Source: Lobosporangium transversale (taxonomy: Eukaryota > Mortierellomycota > Mortierellomycetes > Mortierellales > Mortierellaceae). From it: 64,000 nucleotides of DNA. This document shows, piece by piece, positions 47,254 to 59,254 of the stretch. Every line of letters begins with the position of its first letter. The first letter of the stretch is position 1. Both the position numbers and the translations under genes were made by a program. Under the pieces are notes generated by a model. It was not told the origin of the DNA and searched no databases. It saw only the letters and a program-made list of their open reading frames with translations. The stretch covers positions 1-64,000 of the forward strand of contig NW_019029044.1 in assembly GCF_002105155.1 (NCBI RefSeq), written 5' to 3'.

Positions 47254-48560
47254 TCAGCAATTTTTTTCTTTACTTTTGGACCGAGTATTTATTTTTATTT
47301 TATTATTATTTTACTTTACATTAAATTATACTAAATAATAATAAAAATAAAGCATGGTGACTAACATGTAAAAGGATAGAGCTGTGCTGTCTCCAATGTC
47401 TAGTGCATCGTCTTGGGAAACGATGTATAGAGCTTAAGCTGTGCTTGCCCCCCTTTGAGCGCTCCTGTCTGGCTTGGTTTGGTATGAATGGCTCTCTACT
47501 AAATCGCCAAATCGCTTTGGTTCCATAAAAGACTATAGCATTGGTTCCATATCTGGCTTTGATTCTGACAAGCAAGAGAAATATCTCGAAAAATCCCATG
47601 AAGCTGATACAGAGCTTTGTAAAGTCGGCGATAGAGGCAAAGATGACTAGCCTATTGAACCTTTCCTTCAGAAGCTCTTCACTAATGTTGCGAGCCTCCT
47701 ATAAAAGCTAACGGATGCAACCTTTGCCAAAGCCTAGTACAAAATACTCTTTTAGCTGCTCAAGGAATGTGTTTGTATCGGGCTATTTGGGATTGTCATT
47801 GAAAAGTATTATGTCCCCTTTTACATCAGACTTATTCACCTCATGTGGAGATCCTTTCTCTTTTATTTTTGCTGTGGACTGTAGCAAAACTACTTGATTA
47901 TGGAGGAGGGTCATTTGCGGGCCCATTTTTTGCTATTTGAGCCGCTGATTGTCCAATGCATGCATGCAAATAACCACTCTATTTTGTCATAAAAATAAGG
48001 CAACCATCATCTGGGTCGTTTTTATTAAATTCAAAAAAGTCCCAAGCATTGTTGAATTATTTTTAATAGCAAAATAAGAAGCTTAAATGAAATTAGCTGC
48101 CCCAGCTGGTGTAAAGCATTCTAGTAAACGAAAAGCGTACTCCAAGCAAAGAATCTTAGTGTCATTGGGCTAAAAGAGCGTATGGAATGACTCACGAAAG
48201 CAACCATCCTTTTAGTTTATTTTTTTTCCTATCCTCGTCTTCCTGGTCGTCAACGTTGCTGAGTTATTTTTGATTAGTCTTGAGGATACCGTTCCCTTAA
48301 TCGTTGCGACAGAAGGAGATACCGTGCTTGCCATCTGATGGTATGGTTCTAATAAATGTGGCTAACAGAGCGCGTAGATTTTCTTTTTTTTTTTTTGATA
48401 ACAAGGACCCTCAGCTCGTCAAGGTTGATACTCAGTTTTTTTTTTTTTTTTTTTTTTTTGATACCCTTAATAGGCCCAATGTTCCCGGTCACGTGGATAA
48501 TTTAATTAAAGTTTAATAATAATCCAGAAATTCAGAAATTTCATCGAAAGAACTTGATAA
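47254..48560. other. Gene-poor spacer before the second tRNA-Lys
   Basis: AT-rich, with poly-T runs near 48384-48395 and 48437-48459. No gene supported. Confidence 0.5.
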
Positions 48561-48633
48561 GCCCGGTTAGCTCAATCGGTAGAGCGTGAGACTCTTAATC
48601 TCAAGGTTGTGGGTTCGACCCCCACATTGGGCG
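48561..48633 (+). tRNA. tRNA-Lys (anticodon CTT), identical second copy
   Basis: All 73 bases match the gene at 3781-3853, including the CTT anticodon and G discriminator. A poly-T run starting about 20 bases downstream (48654-48668) is a ready Pol III terminator. Confidence 0.97.
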
Positions 48634-49392
48634 ATACATTTTACTTCATCACTATTTTTTTTTTTTGGATTTTTCTAAGTGGCAGCCTAGCTGCTAAGGA
48701 ACACCCTCATGATTTGCTTAGCAACTTACCTAGCGTTATTAGGCCTCTATTTCTTGTTTTATCTGTAAAAATTCTGTGTTGATGAGAAGCACAGGAACTC
48801 CTGTTGAGCTTGCTGACATCCAACAAAAAAAGGTTCACCACCATGCTTTTCGATTGTGTTTCTTGATTGTTCCTTGCAAAGGAACTACATAATATAAGCA
48901 GCCATCTCCGTAGTTTTAGTTAGGCTTCCTCAGCAATAAATTATTGGCTTTATACTGTAGCCTCAGTATCGCTAACTTTACTTTTGCAGTTCAGTGTACA
49001 AACAATCCATTGTCGTGAAATTTGTGATCTCCTAAGGTGTTTAGCATAAGTATCTATCATCCAAAAAAAGCATTACCATCAATATTATTTACAAGACGAA
49101 TCACCATCAAAGCGGCATCAAAGCATTTTTGAGTGATCACTATTAATTCGGTTACCAACACGTTCGGGCCCTTTGTTCTAAAATAGCAGAAAGAATTTGA
49201 ATACTTCATCAAAATAAATACTTTATCAATATAAATGCTATCATATTCAGCCATTAGCACTATTACTAACATTCTCGTAGAATTATAGCAGTTTTTCCCT
49301 GTCACTCTTAAATAAAGATTCTGTCCTATTTGGCCTCACAATCCATTTTGTGAAAAAAGATTTGTGATGCCAAATATTAAAATCGTGGCTTG
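48634..49392. other. Spacer after tRNA-Lys, no gene seen
   Basis: AT-rich unique sequence. The minus-strand ORF at 49057-49305 has no recognisable motif. Confidence 0.5.
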
Positions 49393-49428
49393 GTGTCCGC
49401 TGTGTCCGCTGTGTCCGCTGTGTCCGCC
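49393..49428 (+). repeat. Minisatellite of four 9-bp units (gtgtccgct)
   Basis: Three identical units and a fourth differing in the last base. The same gtgtccgc word recurs inverted at about 49566-49574, so the array forms the outer part of a foldback structure. Confidence 0.9.
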
Positions 49429-49580
49429 TGTGTCCTATCCTAGATAGGTTCTAGGCTCGTCACCAGCCTGAGGACGAAGTTCATGTGCACATGCACGTGC
49501 TGGAAAGCAAACGTAGCTTGCTATTGCAGACACTTCTGGTGACGGGCCTACCTGTGTCCATCTTAGCGGACACAGGTGGG
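49420..49580. repeat. Imperfect foldback (inverted) repeat, possible MITE
   Basis: An inner arm at 49452-49466 (taggctcgtcaccag) is mirrored at 49536-49550 with one mismatch, and an outer word cctgtgtcc/ggacacagg is mirrored on both sides. The loop is about 70 bp. It could be a miniature transposable element or a hairpin-forming minisatellite; no target-site duplication was found. Confidence 0.5.
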
Positions 49581-50087
49581 CAATTAAATTTATTTGTTTA
49601 AGACTTTTTAGTGAGGACTCCACTGAGACAAAGATCATTAGATATTTCCATGAGGAAAGGAAGGATATAACAAACGAATGTCAAAAAAGGCACGTCAAGT
49701 TATATTTTGCCGCCTACCATTCATTGATATCTTCACTGGAGACAGTTTGGTCTATAAGGGGGGGAAAGACTGTTCTATTTAATATCCTGAAGTATCACGT
49801 CAAGTGGATGTTCTTTGTTTTTTTAACCTTCAAGATACTTTAATAAAATGGTAAGATTTTAATTTGTGCAGACCGTAGATTTAATAGAACGGATACAACG
49901 TGTCATATATTCTCTTTATTAGACACAATCATCTCTACCTTCACAAAAGGAAGGCTTAATAAACAAAGGATGAAAATAAGAGATTCAAGAGTGTTAAAAA
50001 AACCAGACAGAATTGTGCAAAGTTAATTTTGCTTGTATCAGTTTTTTTTTTAATAACAGCAAGCCCGTTCATTCAAAATTGGTTGCT
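49581..50087. other. 3' flank of the transposase gene
   Basis: No gene. I looked here for a terminal inverted repeat matching the other side of the transposase (51624-52140) and did not find one by eye. Confidence 0.4.
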
Positions 50088-51623
50088 TTATTTCAGGCAG
50101 GTGCATTGCGGGTGCAGCTCCCTGTTTATACATTTAGGGAACAAGCATATTGAATGATCAACCCAGGCACCTAGGTCTTCCACAGTAACGTGACGTGAAG
50201 CCATGTCCACTCGAGATACTACACTCTCTTCACCAGCTACGCTTCGATCATAGCATGTCTCTAGCTTGGACCAGAATCTCTCGATCGGGTTTAAGAATGA
50301 TGAACAGCGTGGTAAGTAAACGAGCTTGTAGCCACGGTCAGTGGCCATGTCCTTAATTTCGTTAATTTTGTGGACATGTTCGGGGTCAAGAACAATATTA
50401 TAGCCTTGCATATCCATGCTATCCATCTTGTCCATCAGCTCAGCAAGAAATTGCTTAAAGTTCTTCAAGTTTACTATATCTCCATCAACAGGAGCGGGTG
50501 CGTTAGAAACCGGCGGTGCCTGGGATACTTGTGGTATCTTGACATAGAGGCCAAGGACGCCCATAGCACTAATGGCACCCATGACTGTAATGATGAATCC
50601 TTTGTTGGTAGGTTTGACTGACGCTGGCTCTCTTTTGCGAGACCAACCGTATCCACGATTTTTTTGGTGACTGAACCATGTTTCATCTACAAACACTGTA
50701 TGGGATCTAAATTCCTCAGCGCGTGCTTGCCACTCCGTAGCCCAATTCATCCTCTCTTCAAGGATTTCAGAGTCAATTGGAGAGCTTTCGATTTGGCTTT
50801 TGACCCACTGGAAGGTGAATCTGTACTGCTCGTGCATGTGTTTCAGGATGGTTGTTTTGGAGATGTCAAGGCCATCAAAATGGTTGTGTAATGCCTCCCA
50901 TACTTCACACACAGATAGCTGAGGTTGCTTCTCGATAGACTCGACTATAAACTTTATGTGTTCTGGATCCAGCTTTGGCTTACGGCCTCGCTTCCTATGA
51001 GTTGCCTTTGTAGGAATACGGCCCTCAGGATCCTGAAGGAATTTGCTGAAAATGGTGGAGGCTGTCCGAATGGAGACTCCTTCCAACCTTGCAGCTTCGG
51101 AAATGGACTTGTGATTATTAAGCCTATGAGCAATCATGTTATTCAACTGCTGTGTTGTATATTTTTGATATTTCCCACGAAGCTTTCGCTTCTTTACAAC
51201 CTTGCCTTGGTCGCTGGAGTGACCTTCATCCTCGCCAGTAGGGGTCGTTTCAGAGGCTTCATAGTCCTGTTCGTTAGCAATCAAGACATCATCGTCGAGA
51301 GGAGCTGAAGGAGTCGAAGAGATTGGAGACCTTGGAGAATTTAAAGATGTGGAGGGAGAAAAGGATATTGAAGGAGTTAAAGATGTTGAAGGGACTGAAG
51401 GAGTTGAAGCCGAAGGGGAGCTGATTGTTTGACTCCTTGGATGCTCTTGAGTTTGTCGAGTAGAAAGAGGGGTCTCACCGCCTTTGGCAGCTATCGATTC
51501 CCAGTAGGACCGAAGACTTGTGAAGCCCTTCACCTTGATAGGACGCTGGCTTTTGAACTGACTTGAAACGATTGTTTTATTTCCAAGGCGATACGACCGG
51601 ATTGGCTTGTTTTGGTCTGTCAT
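50088..51623 (-). mobile_element. Apparently intact Tc1/IS630-family transposase, 511 residues
   Basis: One open exon. A Ser/Pro-rich N-terminus (repeated SPS/TPS) precedes a helix-turn-helix (ISEAARLEGVSIRTASTIF), a basic GRKPKL linker, and a second winged-helix-like part (SVCEVWEALHNHF ... ISKTTILKHM). The DDE triad is present as VFVDETWF, NIVLDPEHVH and LNPIERFW, with 34 residues between the second Asp and the Glu. The second block reads LDPEHVH where many relatives have DN-x-x-x-H. No stop or frameshift is seen, so it may be active or recently so. The long N-terminal extension (about 150 residues) is unusual for Tc1 proteins. Terminal inverted repeats were not identified. Confidence 0.85.
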
Positions 51624-52160
51624 TGGGTCAATGGTTCTCTGCTGTATGGTGAATTAGACTGAGTTTGCTGGAATGGTTGAATGGTGAACATGAGTTGAAA
51701 GTAGAGTAATAGTTTAGCATTTCATGTCTGCAAGATGGGTTAAAAAAAAAAAGATTACAGGCACTCAAAATATTCGCCAATGGTGTGACTCAATGTCAGC
51801 CAAAACCATCCATGCATATCCACTTCAGCTAATTTAGCGCTTGAAGATAGGCAAAATAAATTCCGGTATCGGCTAAAAAAAAAAATAAACATGTTCGGAT
51901 GTATATGAACTTTTTCTAACAAGGTCATAATATGCTTCCCCTTGTTGGACAAGCTAGATCTCAATAGACCTCGAGTTCCTTATTGTGTTTTTCTTTGATA
52001 TTACTCGTATTTTGGCTAACGTGTTATCTCGAAGCTTGAAAAGTGATGAAAGGATTTGTTACGGCCTATTTAGTGTGTGTGTGTAATGTGTATATTCATT
52101 TGGTGTGTTTCCCATCCTTCTGTCTATAAAAATAAAATAAAATAAAATATCGCCAATTTT
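51624..52160. other. 5' flank of the transposase gene
   Basis: AT-rich, with a (gt)n stretch near 52073-52083 and (aaaat)n near 52129-52148. No gene. Confidence 0.5.
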
Positions 52161-52324
52161 ATTTGGTCACGATACCTTATATTTTTAATCTAAAAACGAT
52201 GATTGAATTGTTCTGGTGGCATCTCACTACGTGACGGACTTGCAACAATACTCGTAACAAGCGAGCTAATTGGCTGCCAATACACTCGAAAGTATTCAAA
52301 AAATATAAGGTATCGCGACCAAAT
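52161..52324. mobile_element. Miniature inverted-repeat element (MITE), about 164 bp
   Basis: Terminal inverted repeats of 26 bp, 52161-52186 and 52299-52324, match at 25 of 26 positions (atttggtc[a/g]cgataccttat...). The interior is non-coding. It sits just upstream of the Nudix gene: the TATATAA at 52334-52340 starts 10 bases after its right end. A target-site duplication could not be defined with confidence. Confidence 0.7.
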
Positions 52325-52333
52325 GAAACGGGC

Positions 52334-52340
52334 TATATAA
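52334..52340 (+). promoter_or_regulatory. TATA-box-like element for the Nudix gene
   Basis: TATATAA lies about 160 bp upstream of the favoured ATG (52502) and overlaps the only longer in-frame ATG at 52340, which argues that the upstream ATG is not transcribed. Confidence 0.4.
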
Positions 52341-52501
52341 TGTCTCTCATGCCCCTGGCGTCGCTCCTTGTCTTCTTACTTCTCTTCTCCTCCATCAGAC
52401 TCCCCATCTGCAGCAACCTCATTCCTAACCAGCAGTTTTACCTCAAACCATTCTGTCTCAATCAGCAACAGCAACTTTCAAGTTATACCACTGTTACCAC
52501 C

Positions 52502-53343
52502 ATGCAGAGTTCACATGCTAGGCAAGGTCGCCAAAACCAATTGTACGACAATGGAGCTCGTCTTGTAAGTAAAAAAAAAAAAAAAAAGTTTATTGTATCA
52601 ATAAAAAAAAAAAAAAATCATTATCTACAGCCGAATAGAATCGATTGTTGCATTGTAATCAGCCGGATATTCAGCGCAAAAGGTCTTTTGTTTTCCCTTT
52701 TTTTTCTTTTTTTCCTTTTTTATCTTTTAAGGTCGCAGGATGTGTTCCAGTCGATAAAAAAGGACGCCGTGTATTGTTAGTTGCCAGCAGTAAGAATGAG
52801 GGCGAGTGGGTATTACCAAAGGGTGGCTGGGAGAACGACGAAACACAGGAAGAGGCTGCTGCGCGTGAGACTTGGGAAGAAGGTATGTAAAACGAATCCT
52901 GTTTCGCTCTTTCCTCACTGAAGACAAGAGTTGGGCTAATACTGGGTTTGCTTTTTTTTATGACATAATTGGTACTTGTTCAACAGCCGGTGCCATTGGT
53001 AGGATTGTAGCCCATCTGGGTGAATTTGAGCATAAAATCAACAAACGTACAGGGGTTCCAGAGAACATCTTCATCTTCTTTGAAATGGAGGTTGAGAGGA
53101 TAGAGGAACGCTGGCCTGAGATGAAAAAGCGCGAGCGTCGCTGGGTAAGTTTATTTTGTTTGTTTGTTTGCAAAAACGATACAAAATTTATAGTTTACAA
53201 TGATCGACTGGATCCCTAATTTCCTTAATTTCCCCTAATTTCTGCTTCACTACACCTAGTTTTCATATGAGGATGCCAGAAACATCGTTTCAAAGAAGGT
53301 TATGAGGAAGGCATTGGAGCAATGCTCGCTTGCTAGAGGTTAA
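52502..53343 (+). CDS. Nudix hydrolase, diphosphoinositol polyphosphate phosphohydrolase type
   Basis: Exons 52502-52564, 52732-52882, 52987-53144 and 53260-53343, 151 residues, the size of Aps1/Ddp1 and human DIPPs. The Nudix box [25 protein letters not shown] spans an intron and has all signature Glu residues that bind metal. WVLPKGGW and the C-terminal [12 protein letters not shown] are typical of the DIPP subgroup, which hydrolyses inositol pyrophosphates and diadenosine polyphosphates. The start at 52502 has a CCACC leader. An in-frame ATG at 52340 would add 54 residues beginning with a signal-peptide-like hydrophobic stretch (ASLLVFLLLFSS), but it overlaps a TATA-like motif and is disfavoured. 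Confidence 0.92.
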
Positions 53344-55302
<1,959 letters not shown>

Positions 55303-55874
55303 AGCTAATATCTGAAGTGCTTACAAGGAAAAGAAAAAGATGGTTTATTATCAACAAAGTTATTCGTTTTACTACGATATTCTGGATTGTGGCGCTCCTC
55401 GACACTCAAAAATAAAAGGCTGCGCCTTTTTTTTTTTTTTTTTTTTTTTTTTGGAAGAAAGGGAAAACATAGGAAGCATAGGAAGCATACAAAATAAATT
55501 GCAAATCGAGAACGATGCCTGGACCAATAAATATTGATTTCTTTTCTATTGCCGTTGCTATTGTTATCTCTAGTTACTATTGAGCTATTGAGCGAATCTT
55601 CACATTTGGACCTCTCGACATACAGAGTGTTCCGAGATTCTCTCTTACTCGCCCTCCCGTCATATTCATTATTAAATGAATGAAACATAGCAGTCTGTGA
55701 AATGGGAAACACTAAAAAATTATGAAAAAAAAAAAAAAAAAGTGGACAGATCTCATTTATAAAAGACAGATCTAAATTATAGCCTTCAATGCCAAGTTCC
55801 GAGTTGTCAATCGCATACAGTATGCGGATCATATAGGCCATTCAAGAGGTGTAATATGCAACAGCACATTTGCT
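55303..55874. other. Spacer between convergent ABD1 and THOC5-like genes
   Basis: Two 3' flanks meet here. Poly-T at 55428-55452 and poly-A at 55723-55741. No gene seen. Confidence 0.5.
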
Positions 55875-56450
55875 TTATAGAGGTTTTAATTGAGGAGGTT
55901 CAATCTCCATGGCTGAAGAGGATAATATAGATTCTTCATTAGATGACAAGTCTGTTGTTGTTGTGCTTGTCGTTGTCGTTGTTGCTGTTGCTGATGCCGG
56001 TACTGTGAGATTGTTTGCTGGTTCAGATCCAGAGGGCGTAAGTGTAGACGATGTGGTGGCTGTCAAGATCTCGTCCCTTGTAAGGATAGGGACGATCGGT
56101 TCTTGGAAAAGTGGTTCCAATGACTGACTGGATTTAATATATTCTTTCAGTTTTTCTTCCACCTTCTTAATCTGTAAGCCGCGAGCCTTATTAGCTTTTT
56201 TAAGTTGAACTTTGACAGCCAAAAGACGTCTTTTCTCTGCATCATATCGTTTCCGTTCATCGAGTTCGAATTGAAGGCGATTTAACATGAGTTGATGGTC
56301 ATCTGTAGCGCTGGTGATGAGATGTTCTGGTGCAGTATTCCTGAATTCTTCTAGTGATACTAATGGTACATCCTGATAAAATGTTCTGTTCAAAAAAGGA
56401 AAAGGGAAAAGGGAAAAGGGAAAAAGACGATGAGTGCGTTATATCACACC

Positions 56451-56489
<39 letters not shown>

Positions 56490-57204
56490 AATACAATGAA
56501 TGTAAAAAAAGCAAAATCAACAACAAGTATGATCGTACTCCATATCATGACAGCGTGCAATTTCATTCTTGAGGTATTTTCGTTGATAGTTAATATTCTG
56601 GTATCCAAGATCGATTTTACCGATACTCAGTTTTTGTTCTGCGAGATCATTGCGAAGGTTACGTTCCTGGTGGTGGACTTCACGGTTGAGCACCTTCAGA
56701 GACATGACCAGCCGACCTCCTGCGTGCACAGCTGCGTTGATCGTTTTTTGTAACTCTGGACCCAGCCTTGATACTGGCTATTATTGTTTCCCCCCGATTC
56801 ATGACAAAGTAAGAATGATAAGATAAAGGAAAAAAAAAAAAAAAAAAAAAAAGAAGATTGCTTCTCTAATCAGCTTCAACTGTATATATATATATATATT
56901 TTTTTTTGGAATGCTTCAGAGATTGCCCTCCTGTCTCCTTGAATAATATTGTTCGCCCATGATAGTATTACTGATCTAGCAAGTCGATTGGTATATATCC
57001 ATATTGATTTTTTTTTTTTCTTCCTTTTTACAAATCAATTACCTCGCCATCTTCACCAATGTCTACTCTAGCATCCTGTTCTGGCGTCACGTTTCTGGTA
57101 CGCGCCTGAGCAATCTGTGCGGAGAGACGAGTCAACTCTGCAAGTAGCTTTTGAGTCGTTTGAGGAAGGCGACTAGCGCTCTCTGGAATGGCTTCTGGTG
57201 TCAT
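55875..57204 (-). CDS. THO complex subunit 5-like protein
   Basis: Exons (minus): 57204-57043, 56777-56539 and 56385-55875, 303 residues. The core matches THOC5: QTTQKLLAELTRLSAQI, then VSRLGPELQKTINAAVHAGG, a heptad stretch ending LKNEIARCHDME, then FYQDVPLVSLEEF, and DDHQLMLNRLQFELDERKR followed by coiled coil. THO couples transcription to mRNA packaging and export. The exon 2 to 3 junction uses a weak donor (GA|gtacga), chosen because it alone keeps frame with the conserved block. Human THOC5 is over twice as long; this one stops after the coiled coil in a Ser/Thr-rich tail, the short form expected of many fungi. A further 5' exon (ATG near 57340, MVWQSH...) joined by a small intron to the acag acceptor at about 57224 is possible and would lengthen the N-terminus. 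Confidence 0.78.
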
Positions 57205-57375
57205 GAATTCGATCAATGGAAACTGTGTGCAAGTTCAGTATGTTATTAAAGTTGTTAACAATGCTGTTTATTCAAACTCTGTCATTTTCAAGATTGGAAA
57301 TATTTAGTATATGTGACTGCCAAACCATGGCAACAATGAATGATATAAAAGGTATAGCTAATTAATGTTACAATG

Positions 57376-58949
57376 TTACATGACAAAAGTTGCCTCATGA
57401 TAGACATTGCCCGATATTCTATATTCTTCATCACCAATATTGATCACTGCGGTGGCTTCGTCGTACCACTGGTAAATGATGGGCTTGGCCACAAACGTTG
57501 ATACAATTTTGCGGAGGGCCCAAGGGATTTCTGCCAATAAATCAACCTTTTGGCACAGACCCTTGGGCTTGACATTCAACACAGCCTTGAATGCCTTACC
57601 GCCCTCAATCGTTTTCCCTTGCCACTCATAGTTGACCTCTGTAGGTGGGTTGTATCCAGTCTCTTCATCATGCTCTGTCTTCACAAAGTCGGTCTTATTC
57701 TCAACTGCGACCCCGACCAACTGACCATCCAGCACAATCGATCCTTGCGTCACTGTAGCACTTCCATAATATTCAGGGGTCGTAAACTGGACCAAGGACA
57801 GCTTGACTTTGTGACCATTAACTGCGTCCTTGCCAGAGAAATCCACATAACTCCACTTGGATGCCACCAAATGAGGACGCATTCCTTGAATCGCATGCAC
57901 AAATGTACATTCTCCTGTCATATCTTGGGCATTGCCGTTCACAATCATCATTCCAGTGACCTTGCAAGCCGGCCAGAACTTGTGTGAGACGTAACCATCA
58001 CCAAAGAAACTCTTGCCCTCACCAACCTTATAACCTTTAGTCGTACGCTCCACAGTGAGGGAGACAATGAGCTCAGGAGGGTCTGTGACCTGGACAGTAA
58101 ACTTTTTGCGGTCGGGTGACATAGTGATGGACATCAGGTTGGTCGAAGCAGAGAGCCTGTCAGCCGAAAGTGTAAAGTTGGTCAAATTGGTCGAGAAGAA
58201 CTTGTTGATGCCATTGCCACGGAAACGGGCCGTCATCTGGACGGAAGCTGGAGCGCCCCAAATACTATATCAGAGAAAGAATAAAAGAAATGAAAATAGG
58301 GAGAATAAGTTTTGGCACTGCTATGTTAAATCGAACAAATTAAAGGCATTTGTGGTTGTTCATGCTGTCATAATCTTCAAGGGGATATTCGTAACGAATA
58401 ATTTTTTATTACCCCAAATTAGAGTGAATCAGCTGAATGTGACCAAAGTGACCCTCATCGGTGATACAGTAAAAAGTTTGGGTTTCTGTGGAGGCAGTAG
58501 CAGCAATAGTCCATTCAAGATCTTTGGTGGTGAGCTCTGTGAAGTAGTTGCCATCCTTGACAAGCGAAGCGGCCGACTTGACACCCTCACCAGCATTAGG
58601 GATCTCTCCAGGTTTGGGTGATGAGCTCTGACCATACCCAGTCAAGTTGGAGACTAGGGTAAAAAAAAAAGGAGGAGAGCAGTTATTAGATCATCCTACA
58701 TGAACTACATGAAGAGTAGATAGTCGGGTATCAATAGGGACGATTATTCCTTCAGGCTTTATTCTATCCTCCTGTCTCTCTTTCTCTTTCTGTCTTCATG
58801 TGTCTTTATGGTATGCCCCACCAAATGGGAATGAGATTCATGTTCCCTTTGTACTGTTTCTTTTGTATTTTCCCATTGAAAGGGTAGAGAGGATTGAAAG
58901 GGTGGCAGACAATCAAAAGGAATGTGAATGACTTACGAGAGGACCACAT
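57376..58949 (-). CDS. SVF1: Survival factor 1 (SVF1) family protein
   Basis: Exons (minus): 58949-58937, 58653-58413 and 58264-57376, 380 residues, the family's usual size. The first exon is only 13 bp (MWSS plus one base). Conserved parts are WTIAATASTETQTFY, GHFGHIQLIHSNLGIWG across intron 2, GDGYVSHKFWPACKV, GMRPHLVASKWSYVDF, TTPEYYGSATVTQG and the C-terminal strand region ending YHEATFV. Svf1 has a double lipocalin-like beta-barrel fold and in yeast supports stress survival and non-vesicular ceramide transfer between ER and Golgi, with its N-terminus binding membranes. The gene is divergent to COQ9, 305 bp between start codons. Confidence 0.93.
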
Positions 58950-59254
58950 TACTATATTTTTTTTTAGGAAGAGAAGAGTAGTTGGGATGAGAGAGAATGA
59001 AATGAGAAAGGCCTAATGAAGTTTGTTGGGAATTAAAAAAATGCACTAGTAGAATACAGGTTTTTATACATAGTCCCTCTAAATGCACACGTGGTTTTTT
59101 CCACAATTGCACATTGTCTCTATTTTGTTTATCCGGGTTTTCTTCTATTTCCCAACAGGCCAGCAGGGCTCCCATTGCTTGTTTCGAGTTTTGGGCTTTT
59201 TAATATCTTTGAATCTTACTTTTTTTCACAGGAAGACTAAACAAAAAACACGTT
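58950..59254. promoter_or_regulatory. Shared divergent promoter of SVF1 and COQ9
   Basis: Only 305 bp separate the two start codons, so both promoters must lie here. No clear TATA box was seen on the COQ9 side. Both leaders are T-rich in their own sense. Confidence 0.5.

Noticed and set aside
57028-57216. Separate small gene ending in GEDGEVIDL
   Set aside because: A GAG|gtaatt donor precedes the stop and joins in frame to the THOC5-like second exon; the listed first codon is TTG, not ATG.
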